64,000 nucleotides of DNA from an uncultured Ruminococcus sp. (GTDB lineage Bacteria > Bacillota > Clostridia > Oscillospirales > Ruminococcaceae): the NCBI GenBank assembly GCA_902800795.1, contig CADCFQ010000004.1, forward strand, positions 26,155 through 90,154, given 5' to 3'. This document shows, piece after piece, positions 17,443 through 28,269 of this stretch. Position 1 is the stretch's first letter, and every line of letters begins with the position of its first letter. The notes under the pieces were generated by a model. It had not been told where the DNA came from and did not search any database. It worked only from the letters and a program-made list of their open reading frames with translations. Position numbers and translations under genes: made by a program.

Positions 17443-18282
17443 ATGATCTGTGATCTTCACACCCATTCCGCTTTTTCGCCGGATGCAAAGGACACAGCGC
17501 AGGCGATGATACTCAAAGCGATAGACATGGGCATACAGTACTATGCCATAACGGACCACTGCGATTGCAATTTCTGGGAGATGCCCCCCTCGCCTGACGT
17601 GAGGGATGCCGATATGTACGGCTCGAGGTATTATGCCAAGGCCAGCATTTCAAGGCTTGATGATATGAAAAAGATCTACGGCGGTCAGCTGGAGCTCATC
17701 TGCGGGATAGAGCTGGCACAGCCGCTGCAAAACCTTGAAGCGGCACAGAAGATCGTTTCTGACAAGCGGCTGGATATGGTGATCGGCTCTCACCACATGA
17801 ACAAGGGCAAGGACGATTTCTACTGGCTGGAGCTTGGGAAAATGTCCAGAGAACAGGTCGAAAGACTCCTTGAGGACTATTTCAGCGAGATACTTGATAT
17901 GTGTGTCTGGGGAGAGTTCGATGTGCTGGGACACCTGACCTATCCGCTTCGCTATATAGCAGAGCGCTGTGAGTTCGAGATAGATATGTCGCAGTATGAA
18001 GAGGTCATAAGGGAGATCTTCAAGACGCTTATCAGAAACGACAAAGGCATCGAGATAAACACTTCGGGACTAAGACAGCCCATAGGCAAGACCCTTCCGG
18101 ACATCCGGTATGTCAAGCTGTTCCACGATATGGGAGGCTCGGTCATCACGATCGGGAGCGATGCCCACAGCTGTGCCGAGATCGGTGCAGGCATCGAGGA
18201 CGGCATAAAGCTTGCCGAGGAAGTCGGGTTTGAATATCTTAGCTATTTCAGAAAAAGGGTACCACTGATGGTAACATATTGA
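17443..18282 (+). CDS. PHP-domain phosphatase, histidinol-phosphatase-like
   Basis: 279 aa. PHP metal ligands are visible: DLHTHSAFSPD at the N-terminus, ITDHCD, GIELAQ (E), SHH around residue 112, and GSDAHS near the C-terminus. Length and motif order fit the HisK/HisJ histidinol-phosphatase group, but no other his gene is nearby, so the substrate could be another phosphate ester. Site AAAGGAG upstream of ATG. Confidence 0.85.
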   Translation: MICDLHTHSAFSPDAKDTAQAMILKAIDMGIQYYAITDHCDCNFWEMPPSPDVRDADMYGSRYYAKASISRLDDMKKIYGGQLELICGIELAQPLQNLEAAQKIVSDKRLDMVIGSHHMNKGKDDFYWLELGKMSREQVERLLEDYFSEILDMCVWGEFDVLGHLTYPLRYIAERCEFEIDMSQYEEVIREIFKTLIRNDKGIEINTSGLRQPIGKTLPDIRYVKLFHDMGGSVITIGSDAHSCAEIGAGIEDGIKLAEEVGFEYLSYFRKRVPLMVTY

Positions 18283-18287
18283 CAGCG

Positions 18288-18315
18288 AGAGCCGGGTGCG
18301 TCCCGGCTCTTTTTG
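18288..18315 (+). terminator. intrinsic terminator
   Basis: AGAGCCGGG (18288-18296) pairs with CCCGGCTCT (18302-18310), loop TGCGT, followed by TTTT. Confidence 0.85.
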
Positions 18316-18318
18316 CGC

Positions 18319-18347
18319 TTGCAAATTATTGTGCTTTGTGATACAAT
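18319..18347 (+). promoter_or_regulatory. promoter of the tyrosine phosphatase operon
   Basis: TTGCAA (18319-18324), 17-base spacer, TACAAT (18342-18347). Confidence 0.65.
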
Positions 18348-18378
18348 ATATGCAGTAAATGAAAGGACAAACAAAAAC

Positions 18379-19170
18379 ATGAGATGTGAGAAAATAGAAT
18401 TTGAACGCCTTTTAAACACCCGTGACCTGGGGTCGCTGGTGACGGCAGACGGCAGACGGATAAAGAAAAACAGGCTCATAAGGAGCGGCCAGCTGATAAA
18501 TTCAAGCGAGAAGGACAAGAAAAAGCTGGAACAGCTGGTGGGCACTGTCATAGACTTCAGGACGGATAAGGAGAGGCGTGAGCAGCCGAACCCGGAGCTT
18601 TCCGGGGTGAAAGAGCTGCACATCCCTGTCCTCGGGAGCCTGACCGCAGGGATAACCAGGGAAAAGGAGTCTGACAAGGAAGCCTTTATCCGCTCGGCAG
18701 GCGACCCGAAGGTGGCGCTGGAACAGATGATAAGCATCTACCGCTCCTTCCCGACAATGCCCTCGGCAGCTGCTGCCTACAAGGCGTTCCTGCAGATACT
18801 TCTTGAAAATGAGGACAAGGCCGTTCTCTGGCACTGCACAGCAGGAAAGGACAGGTCGGGCTTTGCAAGCGTCATGATCGAGCACATCCTCGGGGTTTCG
18901 GACGAGGATATATTTGAAGACTACCTCTACACCAACGAGTGCATAAAGGAAGATGTAAAACAGCTGCTGGGGCAGTTCGTAAGCAGCGGCTCGGCCGTTT
19001 CAAAAGAAGCGGTAATACTTCTCTTCACCGCACAGGAGCAGTTCCTGGCGGCGGCCTTTGATGAGATAGACAAGCAGTTCGGCTCCTTTGACGGCTACCT
19101 TGAAAATGTTCTGGGAGCCGACAGCGAGATGAGGCGCAGGCTCAAAGACAAATACCTGGAGGACGCATAA
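18379..19170 (+). CDS. tyrosine/serine protein phosphatase (Y_phosphatase3 type)
   Basis: 263 aa from the ATG at 18379 (GAAAGGAC upstream; an in-frame ATG at 18313 lies before the promoter). Starts with the FERLLNTRDLG motif of this family and carries the P-loop HCTAGKDRSG (Cys nucleophile, Arg) at about residues 155-164. Probably acts on phosphotyrosine or phosphoinositide. The next gene starts directly after the stop codon. Confidence 0.9.
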   Translation: MRCEKIEFERLLNTRDLGSLVTADGRRIKKNRLIRSGQLINSSEKDKKKLEQLVGTVIDFRTDKERREQPNPELSGVKELHIPVLGSLTAGITREKESDKEAFIRSAGDPKVALEQMISIYRSFPTMPSAAAAYKAFLQILLENEDKAVLWHCTAGKDRSGFASVMIEHILGVSDEDIFEDYLYTNECIKEDVKQLLGQFVSSGSAVSKEAVILLFTAQEQFLAAAFDEIDKQFGSFDGYLENVLGADSEMRRRLKDKYLEDA

Positions 19171-19938
19171 ATGAATGAGCTTACAAAGCAGCGTGACGAG
19201 CTGTTTGAAAATGTATCCCGGGTGTTTGGCGCAAAGCCTGAGTTTTTGTGGGCGAGGGATCCTCACAGCTGTGTTTTTCGCAGAGAGGACACGGGCAAAT
19301 GGTTCGCTGTGATAATGAAGGTCAAAAGAGAGAAGATAATAATAGGTGCGACAGGAGAGGTCATGGTCATAGACCTTAAATGCGACCCGCTGATGACAGG
19401 TTCCATGCTGACAAACGAGGGGATATATCCGGCCTATCACATGAACAAGAAAAACTGGATAACCGTCCTGCTGGACGGAACTGTCCCCACCGAGGAGATA
19501 ATGATGCTCATAGATATGAGCTATCAGCTGGGAGCGCCAAGACAGAAGACCCGTCAGGTGATGCGCACGCCTTACTGGATCATCCCTATAAACAACGACT
19601 ATTACGACATCGAGGAAGCGATAGAGTGCTCCCCGGACAAGCCCCTTGAATGGCATCAGCGCTATAACTTTTCTCAGGGCGACACTGTTTATCTCTATGT
19701 CACCGCCCCCACCTCGGCGATAAAGTATAAGTTTCACATCGACAAGGTGGAGATACTTGAGAACGAGCCAAAGGGCAGGAACAAGGTGGTCTATATGCGC
19801 TTTGTCAGGCGCTATGACGAGAGCGTGTTCACCTTTGGCAGGCTGAAAGAATACGGTGTTACCGCCGTGAGAGGCCCGAGGACAATACCCATGGGGCTCG
19901 TCAGGGCGATAGAAGACTATGAAAACGAGGGAAACTGA
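19171..19938 (+). CDS. MmcQ/YjbR-like domain fused to a PUA/EVE-like domain
   Basis: 255 aa. Residues 1-120 match the YjbR (CyaY-like) fold: KWFAVIMKVKREKI, DLKCDP, GIYPAYHMNKKNWITV. Residues about 130-250 (YWIIPINNDYYDIEEAI, GDTVYLYVTAP, YKFHIDKVEI, RFVRRYDESVFTFGRLKEYGV) look like a PUA/EVE-type nucleic-acid-base-binding domain. The gene starts immediately after the upstream stop. EVE domains bind modified bases, so the fusion may recognise modified nucleic acid; function is inferred. Confidence 0.75.
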   Translation: MNELTKQRDELFENVSRVFGAKPEFLWARDPHSCVFRREDTGKWFAVIMKVKREKIIIGATGEVMVIDLKCDPLMTGSMLTNEGIYPAYHMNKKNWITVLLDGTVPTEEIMMLIDMSYQLGAPRQKTRQVMRTPYWIIPINNDYYDIEEAIECSPDKPLEWHQRYNFSQGDTVYLYVTAPTSAIKYKFHIDKVEILENEPKGRNKVVYMRFVRRYDESVFTFGRLKEYGVTAVRGPRTIPMGLVRAIEDYENEGN

Positions 19939-19951
19939 AAGGAGAATCGAT

Positions 19952-20497
19952 ATGGAATACCTTGAAGCGATGAAAGGCAGAAGAAGCATCAGAAAATTCA
20001 CAGAGCAAAAGGTCAGCCGTGAAACGCTGGAAAAGATAGTTGAGGCGGCAAGGTTTGCTCCCACCTGGAAAAACTCCCAGACCGCACGCTATGTGGCTGT
20101 GGAGGACAGAGCCCTTATCGACAGGATAGCCGATGAAGGCACTATGGGCAGAGAGCACAACCGTGGGATAATCCGCTCCTGTCAGACCCTTATCGTTCTC
20201 ACCTCGGTCAAGGGCATCTGCGGCTATGAGCCTGACGGGTCATTCAGCACAAACAAGGGTAACGAGTGGCAGATGTTTGACGCAGGGATAGCTGCCGAAG
20301 CCTTTACCACGACAGCTTACAGCTTCGGTGTGGCAAGCGTCATCATGGGTATATTCAGTGACGAAAAGGTCGGCGAGCTGATTGGGCTTGATGACAGCCG
20401 TGTGGTGTCTGCGCTGATAGCGATAGGCTATGCTGACCAGCCCCCGAGAGAGCCCGTGAGAAAGGACGTTTCGGAGTATCTGACGTTTATACCGTAA
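19952..20497 (+). CDS. nitroreductase-family protein
   Basis: 181 aa from the ATG at 19952 with GAAAGGAG upstream. Begins MEYLEAMKGRRSIRKF, the FMN-binding arginine motif of nitroreductases, and contains the usual DAGIAAE helix. NAD(P)H-dependent FMN oxidoreductase of unknown substrate. Last gene before a bidirectional terminator. Confidence 0.88.
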   Translation: MEYLEAMKGRRSIRKFTEQKVSRETLEKIVEAARFAPTWKNSQTARYVAVEDRALIDRIADEGTMGREHNRGIIRSCQTLIVLTSVKGICGYEPDGSFSTNKGNEWQMFDAGIAAEAFTTTAYSFGVASVIMGIFSDEKVGELIGLDDSRVVSALIAIGYADQPPREPVRKDVSEYLTFIP

Positions 20498-20513
20498 AAC
20501 GATATACAGTGCA

Positions 20514-20555
20514 AAAAGCGGTATCTCACCCAATTCAGGGAGAGGTACCGCTTTT
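20514..20555. terminator. bidirectional terminator between convergent genes
   Basis: AAAAGCGGTATCTC pairs with the complementary arm ending GGTACCGCTTTT; A-run on the left and T-run on the right serve both directions. Confidence 0.82.
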
Positions 20556-20572
20556 GCTTATAGCTTGCATAT

Positions 20573-22747
20573 TTATATGCCGTAAAACCTTCTGACGATA
20601 GCCTTGTCGCTGTCATCAAGCCTTGATATCACTCGTTCACGGGCTATGTATATCTTTTCAAGACGGTCGGGGGCATTCTTTTTGAGCCGCTTTTCAAAGC
20701 GCTCGTTTAGCTTTTTCATAGTGTCCAATGACTGGCCGCTGCCCTTGTTCACCGCAAGGATCAGCCTTATCTTTCTGGCAGCGATAGCCTCCTCGACCTT
20801 TGAGCGTTCCATTCCCAGCTTCTTTGATATCTCCTCCGAATGGCCGATAAGGTGGTGGAGCATATCCACACGGTCGGTGGGACTAAGGTCCTTCCAGACG
20901 TTCACCGTCCTTGTTATGTCCTTGTCGAGCTTTTCCGGAGAGGCTTCGCTGGGTATGCTTGAAATGCTCATCTCGGTGAGGCGCTCGGCCTCCCTGTCAG
21001 CATCTGCGCCGAACGCCCATTCCAGCTCGGCACGGTCAAGGCTCCCGGGCTCCGCCGTCGCATAGGACGGCTCCCTTTCAAGCTCATACTCGCCCTCGCT
21101 GCCTAGCCCAGCGTCATCAAGGGCTGCCGCTATCGTCCGTCTGCATCTTCCCTGCTCTATCATATCATTCATCCCGAATGTCCTGAAGCGGTCATTGAGC
21201 TCCGCAATGTGGCAGGTGAAATAGAGCGCTGTTCCCTGTCCCTCCAGCTTTTCTCTCAGCTTTGAAACAGCCATCGCCGCCGTCAGGTCCATCGAGCAGA
21301 CAGCTCCTGCATCAACGATGACCGCCTTTGTGTCGCTGTTCACGGCCGAGGTTATCTCGTCAGTGAATATTCGCACATTTGCAAAGTAAAGGTTTCCCGA
21401 AAAGCGGTAGATAACTGCGTGCTTCAAGGGTATAGCGTTGGTGTTTCGCTCCAGGCTGTGAAAGCCCTCGTGACCGGGGATGACACCCAGGAATGAACGC
21501 TTGGGGTTAGTGGTCTTCGAGATCACCTCTGCAAAGGAGAGTATAACGCCGATGATGACACCGAACACAGTTCCCAGGATCAGGACGCCCAGAAACGTTC
21601 CGATAAAGCTTAAAAGCTCCTTCCTGTCGCTTTTCCAAAGCTTTGCCGCAAGGTCAAACTCTATGGTCGAGAGCAGCGCCGAGATGACTATCGCCGTCAG
21701 CACAGACACCGGCATCAGCTTTATCAGAGGAGTGAAAAACAAAAGTATCACGCACATCACGGCTGCAGCGGTAAAGGACACAAGCTTTGTCCTGCCGCCG
21801 AACTGGGTATTCATCGAGGAGCGTGAAACGCTTCCGTTGGCAGGGGTACAGCCTGTGAAGGCGGCCGCAAAATTGGCAAGGGAATATGTGAGTATCTCCC
21901 GTCTTGGCAGCAGGCGGTAGCCGTTTTTTGAAGCAACACTGTTTGATGCAAGAAGCGTCTCCACCATTATTACAAGCGCCACCGTCAGGCTCACTCTCAG
22001 CACCGCCGGGATATCCGCAGCGGCAGCATCCGGGACAACGAACCCAGGCAGTCCCTTTTCCACATCCCCCAGCATCCTGACTCCCCTGTCCGAAAGGCCG
22101 GCAAATATTTCAAGCGCAATACCGGCTGCCATAACAGCCACAGACATCGGAAACATCGGAACGAACTTTCTTGAAACAATAAGCAGCACCAGCGCCGAAA
22201 GGCCAAGCAGAACCGTCAGTCCGCTGCCGCCGGTCACAGTCTTTGCTATATGGCTTATAAGCTGCGGAAGCTCCCCTGTGCCGGCATCTGCGCCGTAAAG
22301 CTTAGGTATCTGCATCAGGATTATCGTAGTTGAGATACCGCTTATAAAGCCGCCCATAACGGGAGTCGAGACATAATTTATAAGCCTGTCCGCTTTGAAA
22401 ATATAGAATATCAGCAGACAAAGCGCCGTGACCAGGGTTATCACAGGGACAGTCTTCAGGGCCTGCTTTGTGCCGAGGGCTATCCCCTCTTCGGTGAGAA
22501 AGGCTCCCACAAGAGCACAGGGCGCTGCATCGATACCGAAAATAAACTGGGGAGAGCTTGACAGCAGGGCAAAAATGAGAATAGGAAACACAGACCCATA
22601 CAGGCCGTAGACCGCAGGCAGACCTGCGATCTGGGAATAGCCCATAGAGATCGGTATGGAGACCAGAGCGATGATGACTCCGACCAGTATATCGCCGACA
22701 GCACGGGACGCTGTCAGCTTTTTCTCACCTGCCTTAAAGCCTGTCAT
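20573..22747 (-). CDS. SulP-family anion transporter with STAS domain and extra C-terminal tail
   Basis: 724 aa. About ten to twelve hydrophobic segments (residues 15-410) including ISMGYSQIAGLPAVYGLY and NGSVSRSSMNTQFGGRTK typical of SulP/SLC26; a STAS domain around 440-530 (YRFSGNLYFANVRIF, VIVDAGAVCSMDLTAA). A tail of about 190 residues follows, polar and partly coiled, longer than usual for the family. Transports sulfate, bicarbonate or a dicarboxylate at the cytoplasmic membrane. Stop 12 bases from the pepF gene in the same direction. Confidence 0.92.
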   Translation of the reverse strand: MTGFKAGEKKLTASRAVGDILVGVIIALVSIPISMGYSQIAGLPAVYGLYGSVFPILIFALLSSSPQFIFGIDAAPCALVGAFLTEEGIALGTKQALKTVPVITLVTALCLLIFYIFKADRLINYVSTPVMGGFISGISTTIILMQIPKLYGADAGTGELPQLISHIAKTVTGGSGLTVLLGLSALVLLIVSRKFVPMFPMSVAVMAAGIALEIFAGLSDRGVRMLGDVEKGLPGFVVPDAAAADIPAVLRVSLTVALVIMVETLLASNSVASKNGYRLLPRREILTYSLANFAAAFTGCTPANGSVSRSSMNTQFGGRTKLVSFTAAAVMCVILLFFTPLIKLMPVSVLTAIVISALLSTIEFDLAAKLWKSDRKELLSFIGTFLGVLILGTVFGVIIGVILSFAEVISKTTNPKRSFLGVIPGHEGFHSLERNTNAIPLKHAVIYRFSGNLYFANVRIFTDEITSAVNSDTKAVIVDAGAVCSMDLTAAMAVSKLREKLEGQGTALYFTCHIAELNDRFRTFGMNDMIEQGRCRRTIAAALDDAGLGSEGEYELEREPSYATAEPGSLDRAELEWAFGADADREAERLTEMSISSIPSEASPEKLDKDITRTVNVWKDLSPTDRVDMLHHLIGHSEEISKKLGMERSKVEEAIAARKIRLILAVNKGSGQSLDTMKKLNERFEKRLKKNAPDRLEKIYIARERVISRLDDSDKAIVRRFYGI

Positions 22748-22759
22748 GATACTCTTCCC

Positions 22760-24559
22760 TTATTTCATAAGTTCTTTCATCTGCTCTATCAGCTCGCCGA
22801 ACAGCTCAAGCGCCTGGGTGATAGGCTGGGTGGATGCCATATCAACGCCTGCTCCACGCAGAAGCGAGATAGGATCCTTCGAGCATCCGCCGCTGAGAAA
22901 ACCGATATAATCCTTTACAGCCGCTTCGCCCTCTCTGAGTATCTTCTGCGAAAGCGCTATCGCTGCGCTGTAGCCTGTTGCATACTGGTATACATAGAAG
23001 TTATAGTAGAAATGGGGTATCCTTGCCCACTCCAGCTTTATCTCGTCATCAAGGACTATGCCGTCGCCAAAGTAAAGCTTATTCAGCTCTCCGTAGATCT
23101 TGCTCATATTCTCGGCGGTAAGGGGCTCGCCGTTTGCGGTCATCTCGTTTATCTTCAGTTCAAACTCCGCAAACATTGTCTGCCTGTAAAGGGTCGTTCT
23201 GAACTGCTCCAGGAAGTAGTTTATAAGATAAGCCTTTTGCTTCTTGTCCTCTGTGTTTTTCAGCAGGTACTGCATCAGCAGAGCCTCGTTGCAGGTGGAA
23301 GCCACCTCTGCCACAAAGATAGAATAATCGGCATAGGCAACGGGCTGGGTCTTGTTTGAAAGGTAGGAATGAACAGAGTGACCCATCTCGTGGATAAGGG
23401 TGAACATACAGTTCAGGGTGTCCTTGTGATTGAGCAGAACATAAGGGTGTACCCTTGCGCCTGCGGAATAAGCTCCGCTGGTCTTGCCCTCGTTCTCGTA
23501 AACATCTATCCAGCGGTTCTCAAAGCCCTCTCTGATTATCTTCAGATAATCCTCGCCCATAGGCTCCAGCGCTTTGAGGACAGTCTCCTTGGCCTCTTCA
23601 AAGGTTATCTTCATATCCACATCTGCCACCACAGGTGTATACAGGTCGTAGAAATGAAGCTCGTCAACTCCGAGGAGATCTTTTCTCAGCTTTACATAGT
23701 CATACATATAGTGCATATTCTCATGCACCGCAGAGATAAGATTGGTATACACCTCTGTGGGTATCTCGTTTGAATCGAGAGCCGCTTCAAGGGCGCTGTT
23801 ATAGTTTCTTGCCTTGGAGCGGAAGTTCACAGCCTTTGTCTGTCCCGAAAGAGTAGCGGCAACAGTGTTCTTGAACTTGTCATAGGTGTGGTAAAGCGCC
23901 TCAAAGGCGTTCTTTCTCAAAACCCTGTCCGGCGACTGCATAAGAGGAACATAGCTGCCGTCAGTCACCTGGTGGAGCTTGCCGTCCTTGTCGGAAGCAT
24001 CCGGATATTTAAGGTCGGCATCGGAGAACATGGAAAACACGTTCTCGGGAACGCTTGTTACATCTCCTGCCAGCGCCATTATCCTCTCTGCTTCCTCGGA
24101 GAGGATATGCTCCTTCTTCCTTCTTATCCTGTCAAAGGCCAGCCTGTAAAGCTCAAGGTCAGGCTGTGCCTTATAAAAGCCCTCAAAGGTCTCGTCATCC
24201 ACGGACATTAACTCCGGGGTGATAAAGCTGCAGGCTGACGAGAACTCAACATAGACGCTCATCAGCTGGCCGATAAGCTCCTGATAATAGGTGTTGGCTG
24301 TGTCCTCATCGGCACGGCGCTGTGCATAGTTTGCAAGGCTGTCCACCAGGACGTCAATATCGTCCGACAGGCGGCAGTATTCAAGAAGCGCTGCCGGGTC
24401 GGTGCAGAGACGACCCTTGAAAGCCTTTATCTGCTCGGCAGAGGCCTTGAACCTTTCCAGGTCCTCTTTCCATTTTTCATCGCTTTCATAAATATCCTCG
24501 AGGCGCCATTTGAACTCCTCGGGCACTTCATTTCTCTTAGGTATTCTTTCTTCGCTCAT
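22760..24559 (-). CDS. pepF: oligoendopeptidase F (M3 metallopeptidase)
   Basis: 599 aa from the ATG at 24559 (AAAGG upstream; the longer frame to 24748 would start upstream of the promoter). The zinc site HEMGH lies in LIHEMGHSVHSYLS, with the downstream Glu in EVASTCNEALL. Cytoplasmic peptidase cutting short peptides. Starts with the usual NEVPEEFKWRLEDIY. Forms an operon with the SulP gene 12 bases downstream. Confidence 0.95.
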   Translation of the reverse strand: MSEERIPKRNEVPEEFKWRLEDIYESDEKWKEDLERFKASAEQIKAFKGRLCTDPAALLEYCRLSDDIDVLVDSLANYAQRRADEDTANTYYQELIGQLMSVYVEFSSACSFITPELMSVDDETFEGFYKAQPDLELYRLAFDRIRRKKEHILSEEAERIMALAGDVTSVPENVFSMFSDADLKYPDASDKDGKLHQVTDGSYVPLMQSPDRVLRKNAFEALYHTYDKFKNTVAATLSGQTKAVNFRSKARNYNSALEAALDSNEIPTEVYTNLISAVHENMHYMYDYVKLRKDLLGVDELHFYDLYTPVVADVDMKITFEEAKETVLKALEPMGEDYLKIIREGFENRWIDVYENEGKTSGAYSAGARVHPYVLLNHKDTLNCMFTLIHEMGHSVHSYLSNKTQPVAYADYSIFVAEVASTCNEALLMQYLLKNTEDKKQKAYLINYFLEQFRTTLYRQTMFAEFELKINEMTANGEPLTAENMSKIYGELNKLYFGDGIVLDDEIKLEWARIPHFYYNFYVYQYATGYSAAIALSQKILREGEAAVKDYIGFLSGGCSKDPISLLRGAGVDMASTQPITQALELFGELIEQMKELMK

Positions 24560-24601
24560 TATTATCAACCTTTCTATCCGGAAGATCCGGAGTATGGTAT
24601 T

Positions 24602-24630
24602 ATTATAACCTAAAAAAACAAAAAAGTAAA
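24602..24630 (-). promoter_or_regulatory. pepF promoter
   Basis: Minus strand TTTACT (24630-24625), 17-base spacer, TATAAT (24607-24602). Confidence 0.75.
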
Positions 24631-24827
24631 GAGCACCAGGCGTGTACGCCTGGACCCATATCCCTCGCCCGCCACCTTGTGCGTGAACAGAGCTTTGTCT
24701 TGCTCGGGGCGATGCTTTGTTGTGAATTTTCATTTTTTGGCAGATCAACTGTTCGCTCTTTGAATGCTTTCATTTTACTTAATACAAAAGGCAGCCCGCC
24801 AAAAAGCAGACTGCCTTGAGATCATTT
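24631..24827. other. intergenic region with palindrome and terminator
   Basis: CCAGGCGTGTACGCCTGG (about 24637) is the same kind of palindrome as in the GC-rich repeats. AAGGCAG (24788-24794) pairs with CTGCCTT (24811-24817) to form a terminator for the minus-strand lipoprotein gene. No gene seen. Confidence 0.65.
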
Positions 24828-26225
<1,398 letters not shown>

Positions 26226-26293
26226 TCAAGCCTTGCTCATACACAGTTATTATATACTATTCATCTATTTCTGTCAATAGCACAACCTACAAA

Positions 26294-26806
26294 TTATTGA
26301 CCTTTTCCGACAGTTTTTTCATCGCAAATAAGTCCCATAAATGTGCCGTTCTTCATAAGCAGTTTCATAACGATAACGCCTACGACCGAAACGCAGATAA
26401 GCTCTCCCAGCGCAACGAACCCGGCGTTGACCCAGAAAGGTGCTTCGCTGAAAACTATGGTAAGCTCGGCGCCGACGATAAGACCATTTGAGATGACAGG
26501 GAAAAGCGAGACCGCCGCCAGCGGAAGCTTCTTCCTTGTAAGGTATATCAGCACCGCCGCCGCAAGGGTGGCACTGGTCCCGAAAAACACATCTGTGAGC
26601 CCCAGGGGACTGAACATATTGACTATCAGACAGCCCAGCGTCATCGACACCACATAGTCCTTCGAGAAAAAGCAGAGGAGCATCATCATCTCGGAGAACC
26701 GAAACTGTACCTGGCCATAAGCAAGGGGCGCACACAAAAGCGTGGACACCACATACAGCGCCGCCGACACGCCCACCCTTGCAATAGTCCTTGTGCTTAC
26801 CTTCAT
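26294..26806 (-). CDS. queT: QueT-family queuosine-precursor ECF transporter S component
   Basis: 170 aa; start at 26806 chosen because GGAGG lies 7 bases upstream (the Met codon just before is also possible). About five membrane segments with the family motif YGQVQFRFSEMMMLLCFF near the N-terminus. Brings preQ1 or a related base into the cell with the shared ECF energising module. I looked for a preQ1 riboswitch in the 86 bases upstream and see only the terminator hairpin of the aldolase gene. Confidence 0.88.
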   Translation of the reverse strand: MKVSTRTIARVGVSAALYVVSTLLCAPLAYGQVQFRFSEMMMLLCFFSKDYVVSMTLGCLIVNMFSPLGLTDVFFGTSATLAAAVLIYLTRKKLPLAAVSLFPVISNGLIVGAELTIVFSEAPFWVNAGFVALGELICVSVVGVIVMKLLMKNGTFMGLICDEKTVGKGQ

Positions 26807-26826
26807 CATCTTCCCTCCGTCATTAC

Positions 26827-26858
26827 AAAACAACACCTCCGCACTCAGCAGAGGTGTT
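26827..26858 (-). terminator. hairpin between fba and queT
   Basis: Minus strand AACACCTC pairs with GAGGTGTT (26833-26858), followed by GTTTTGT. Weak T-run, so partial readthrough into queT is likely. Confidence 0.65.
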
Positions 26859-26892
26859 ATCATTCTTATTAAAACGTATCCTTCGCCAAAGA

Positions 26893-27756
26893 TCAAGCCT
26901 TGCCGACAGAGCCGAACATCTCCATCTTCTCAGCGACCTTAGCCTTGATAGCCTCAAAGCCGGGAGCCAGGAGCTTTCTGGGATCGAAGCCCTTGCCCTG
27001 CTGATCCTTGCCAGCCTCAATGTATGCTCTTGTTGCATCTCTGAATACCAGCTGGCACTCAGTATTAACGTTTACCTTAGCAACGCCCATGCTGATAGCC
27101 TTCTTAACCTGCTCGTCAGGGATACCTGTACCGCCGTGGAGCACCAGAGGCATATCGCCTACTGCTGCCTTTATCTTCTCGAGTGTCTCGAAGGAAAGAC
27201 CCTGCCAGTTGTCAGGATATACACCGTGGATGTTGCCGATGCCTGCTGCAAGCATTGTAACGCCGAGATCAGCGATAGTCTTGCACTCTGCGGGATCAGC
27301 ACACTCGCCCATACCTACAACGCCGTCCTCTTCGCCGCCGATAGAGCCTACCTCAGCCTCGATGGAAAGGCCGAGCTTATCTGCAACGTGAACGAGCTCA
27401 GTTGTCTTTGCGAGGTTGTCCTCGAATGCGAGGGAAGAACCGTCGAACATTATAGATGTGAAGCCTGCCTGAACGCACTTGTAGCAGCCGTCATAAGTAC
27501 CGTGGTCAAGGTGAAGCGCAACAGGAACTGTGATGCCCAGAGACTTGTCCATAGCAGCTACCATAGCAGCTACGGTCTCAAAACCGCACATATACTTTCC
27601 TGCGCCCTCGGAAACACCAAGGATAACAGGAGACTTCTGCTCCTCAGCTGTGAGCAGGATAGCCTTTGTCCACTCAAGATTGTTGATGTTGAACTGGCCT
27701 ACGGAATACTTTCCTGCGAGAGCCTTGTTCATCATGTCCTTAGCAGATACTAACAT
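26893..27756 (-). CDS. fba: class II fructose-1,6-bisphosphate aldolase
   Basis: 287 aa. Zinc ligands and catalytic motifs: HLDHGTYDGC near residue 85, EAEVGSIGGEED, GIGNIHG, LHGGTG and NVNTECQ. Strong codon bias as in a highly expressed glycolytic gene. AGGAGG-type site (TGGAGGTAAATT) before ATG. Confidence 0.96.
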   Translation of the reverse strand: MLVSAKDMMNKALAGKYSVGQFNINNLEWTKAILLTAEEQKSPVILGVSEGAGKYMCGFETVAAMVAAMDKSLGITVPVALHLDHGTYDGCYKCVQAGFTSIMFDGSSLAFEDNLAKTTELVHVADKLGLSIEAEVGSIGGEEDGVVGMGECADPAECKTIADLGVTMLAAGIGNIHGVYPDNWQGLSFETLEKIKAAVGDMPLVLHGGTGIPDEQVKKAISMGVAKVNVNTECQLVFRDATRAYIEAGKDQQGKGFDPRKLLAPGFEAIKAKVAEKMEMFGSVGKA

Positions 27757-27797
27757 AATAATTTACCTCCATTGATTTATAAAATTTCAACGTATAC

Positions 27798-27826
27798 ATT
27801 ATACTACATTTTTCCCCGGATTGCAA
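27798..27826 (-). promoter_or_regulatory. fba promoter
   Basis: Minus strand TTGCAA (27826-27821), 17-base spacer, TATAAT (27803-27798). Confidence 0.78.
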
Positions 27827-28018
27827 GTAGCTTGCCACTTTTTTAACGAAATATCTACAAATAGCCGCCCGATGCAGCGTAACGGAAAGCGTGCAGGGGC
27901 ACGCACCTGTGCTTCTCAGTTCGCCTGCCTTCGATCTGCCGCTCTTTGTCGGATAACGCTCACACCAGACTCTTTTCAAAGGTTCACGCAGTGTGCAAGT
28001 GAAAAGTTCCGACGAGAC

Positions 28019-28199
28019 TACCCCCTCCCCTCCGGGGAGGGTGGGGAGATACTATTAGTTTGTGCGAAGTTTTGATGGGTGGGGGAATTGGGTGCAGGTG
28101 CACGCACCTGCCTCCCCTCCGGGGAGGGCGGCGGCTATTGAATAGCCTGCACGCTCCCGGGCGGGGTGGGGGAGGCGGTCCAGGGGCACGCCCCTGGCT
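28019..28199. repeat. GC-rich palindromic intergenic repeat, second locus
   Basis: Shares CCCCTCCCCTCCGGGGAGGG, GGTGGGGGAATTGGGTGCAG and GCAGGTGCACGCACCTGC with the repeat at 12640-12841, plus upstream AAGGTTCACGCAGTG (about 27980). Ends in CCAGGGGCACGCCCCTGG, directly before the parE -35 box. The stretch 27830-28018 before it has no gene. Confidence 0.85.
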
Positions 28200-28228
28200 T
28201 GACAAAATACAAGATTTTGTGTTATTAT
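28199..28228 (+). promoter_or_regulatory. parE promoter
   Basis: TTGACA (28199-28204), 18-base spacer, TATTAT (28223-28228). The -35 starts at the last base of the GC-rich repeat, as at murT. Confidence 0.75.
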
Positions 28229-28269
28229 AAATAGGTATGCGGAAAATGTAGTGAAAGGCGGAAGTTTTT

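Noticed and set aside
18313..18378. Longer N-terminus for the tyrosine phosphatase
   Set aside because: It would start before the promoter and lacks a ribosome binding site.
26807..26892. preQ1 riboswitch upstream of queT
   Set aside because: Only a terminator-like hairpin is visible; no preQ1-I or -II core seen. A covariance search for preQ1-III would be decisive.
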